Of a stretch of DNA of 64,000 bases, positions 63,171-64,000 are shown in pieces. Both the position numbers and the translations under genes were made by a program. This DNA comes from Lachnospiraceae bacterium (GTDB lineage: Bacteria; Bacillota; Clostridia; Lachnospirales; Lachnospiraceae), in assembly GCA_022510565.1 (NCBI GenBank), contig JAFLTE010000001.1:248001-312000 (forward strand), in the 5' to 3' direction. The notes under the pieces are model-generated. The model worked only from the letters and a program-made list of their open reading frames with translations, did no database searches and was not told where the DNA came from. Numbering within the stretch: the stretch's first letter is position 1; every line of letters starts with the position of its first letter.

Positions 63171-63197
63171 AAAAAAAGGAAGAGACGCATCTCTTCC
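63171..63197 (-). terminator. Rho-independent terminator after the Spo0A-domain gene
   Basis: In minus-strand RNA an 8-base perfect stem GGAAGAGA/TCTCTTCC (63197-63190 with 63185-63178) around a TGCG loop is followed by seven T (63177-63171). It begins 13 bases after the stop at 63210, so the gene forms its own transcription unit. Confidence 0.85.
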
Positions 63198-63209
63198 CTT
63201 TTCCGGCAG

Positions 63210-63590
63210 TTATAACAATCCATATTTCAGGCGTATATAATCTGCCACCGTGGCAATATACTCACTGTTTGTGGGCCTGCTGTACTCATTTGAATTGCAG
63301 TAACCGAATAATTGCTCGAACAAAGCGCTGTTTCCCCGCTCCCAAGACACCTCGATTGCATTCCTGATTGCTCGTTCAATCTTTTGGTCTGTGGTCTTGT
63401 ACAGCTTTGCCAGATCCGGATAAAGCAGCTTCGTGACACTACCTACCAGCTCCATGTCTTTCGTGCACATCTCTACCGCACTTCTTAGGTACTGATACCC
63501 CCGTAAATGCGCAGGTATGCCCAACTCTAACATAAAACAGGAGATTGCCTGTTCCAGTTCCTGACCGGACACCATATTCTCTTGTACCAT
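63210..63590 (-). CDS. Free-standing Spo0A C-terminal DNA-binding domain protein
   Basis: A 126-residue protein that is almost entirely the Spo0A effector domain: LGIPAHLRGYQYLRSAVEMC (23-42), VTKLLYPDLAKLYKTT (52-67), the recognition-helix region KIERAIRNAIEVSWERGN (70-87), and RPTNSEYIATVADYIRLKYG (105-124). The receiver domain with its phosphorylated Asp is absent; only some 20 unrelated residues precede the domain. In Spo0A this domain binds TGTCGAA-type boxes as a dimer. Without a receiver it should be constitutive or controlled by other means. It has its own promoter and terminator and stands just ahead of the glycan block, so it may regulate it. Target sites were not found. Confidence 0.88.
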   Translation of the reverse strand: MVQENMVSGQELEQAISCFMLELGIPAHLRGYQYLRSAVEMCTKDMELVGSVTKLLYPDLAKLYKTTDQKIERAIRNAIEVSWERGNSALFEQLFGYCNSNEYSRPTNSEYIATVADYIRLKYGLL

Positions 63591-63646
63591 TCCCTTTTTA
63601 CTCCTTTGCGCATTAAGTTATGTTTGTAGTTATATTGCACATTTAC

Positions 63647-63675
63647 ATAATACCAAACAATGCGTATCATGTAAA
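63647..63675 (-). promoter_or_regulatory. Extended -10 promoter for the Spo0A-domain gene
   Basis: On the minus strand TTTACA (63675-63670, five of six), 17 bases, TATTAT (63652-63647, five of six) preceded by TGG. It lies in the 99-base gap after the fucose synthase gene. Start near 63640, leader about 50 bases ending with GGAG and AAAAAGGG before the ATG. Confidence 0.6.
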
Positions 63676-63689
63676 TTGTAAGTTATCGC

Positions 63690-64000
63690 CTACATTCTGG
63701 CACAGTCCACGTTTTCCTTGAACCAATCATAGGCAAGATGAACACCCTCTTCAAGTTCTACCTTATGTCTCCAACCCAGTCCGTGAAGTTTCGTTACATC
63801 GGTCAGTTTGCGCGGCGTGCCGTCCGGCATATCCTTATTCCATATGATTTCACCCTGATATCCCACTACTTTCTGCACGGTTTCGGCAAGCTGCCTAATG
63901 GTAACTTCCTTGCCGGTACCGATATTCACATGCTGTTCTCCGCTGTAATTTTCCAGCAAAAACACACATGCGTCCGCCATATCGTCCACATAGAGAAACT
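63690..64000 (-). CDS. fcl: GDP-L-fucose synthase, C-terminal part
   Basis: The frame enters from the right edge, so only the last 103 or so residues are seen. [37 protein letters not shown], and [19 protein letters not shown] are the late signatures of GDP-fucose synthase (Fcl/WcaG), an SDR that epimerises and reduces GDP-4-keto-6-deoxy-mannose to GDP-L-fucose. The active-site part is outside the window. The visible Met codons are internal. It suggests a fucose-synthesis block continues to the right. The stop at 63690 leaves 99 bases before the next gene. Confidence 0.88.
   Translation of the reverse strand, partial: FLYVDDMADACVFLLENYSGEQHVNIGTGKEVTIRQLAETVQKVVGYQGEIIWNKDMPDGTPRKLTDVTKLHGLGWRHKVELEEGVHLAYDWFKENVDCARM

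Overview
The window is a single accessory locus of about 64 kb for making and modifying surface glycans, almost all of it read on the minus strand (from high to low coordinates). The likely host is a low-to-mid GC Firmicute, most probably a Clostridia/Lachnospiraceae-type organism. Reasons: AGGAGG-type ribosome sites, extended -10 promoters, a Spo0A DNA-binding domain, an EpsG-type polymerase, a two-subunit LacL/LacM beta-galactosidase, and no outer-membrane or LPS export genes. This host assignment is inference; there is no rRNA or core gene in the window.

Layout in transcription order. (1) 64000-63210: the 3' end of a GDP-L-fucose synthase, then a free-standing Spo0A C-terminal DNA-binding protein with its own promoter and terminator. 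(2) 63161-63004: a strongly folded leader with mutually exclusive stems. (3) 63003-50658: a Wzy-type block with two GT2 enzymes, a large polyprenyl glycosylphosphotransferase, a Wzz-like protein with a kinase-like but P-loop-free tail, EpsG, further GT2/GT4 enzymes and a GT-C-like membrane protein. (4) 50625-41870: pseB, pseC, a large membrane protein, a MATE/MOP transporter and lacL/lacM. (5) 41774-37807: a GT2 and pseG, pseF, pseI. (6) 37803-32245: two plus-strand islands (a fold-III PLP enzyme with an ATP-grasp enzyme; a 667-residue membrane protein) around a sialyltransferase-like gene. (7) 32178-25460: GT-C-like proteins, a PglK-like ABC transporter, GtrA and an acyltransferase. (8) 25406-17352: a 4-amino-sugar decoration module (RffA aminotransferase, GNAT, ArnC-like GT2, two GT-C-like proteins) and two paralogous unknown membrane proteins. 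(9) 17299-2509: a second assembly line with an O-antigen-ligase-like protein, a PglF/CapD-like dehydratase, a DegT aminotransferase, a small PglC-like phosphoglycosyltransferase, a second ATP-grasp enzyme, WbpO/WbpP for UDP-GalNAcA, a DUF2334 deacetylase-like protein, a formyltransferase and GT4 enzymes. (10) 2433-1: a GT4, another deacetylase-like protein and the N-terminal part of a glutamine amidotransferase (AsnB family).

Together the genes encode synthesis of at least three unusual sugars (pseudaminic acid, probably a Fuc4NAc-like sugar, and a GalNAcA-type uronic acid that may be amidated), two initiating phosphoglycosyltransferases, two polymerase/ligase candidates, two flippase candidates and many transferases. 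Good extended -10 promoters lie at the joints between these blocks, often inside the last codons of the upstream gene, so the locus looks like a set of modules rather than one operon. No tRNA, rRNA, insertion sequence or CRISPR array was seen. No stretch longer than 300 bases lacks a gene; the longest is the divergent promoter region 35373-35549. Motif positions and starts were read by eye; no database search was possible.
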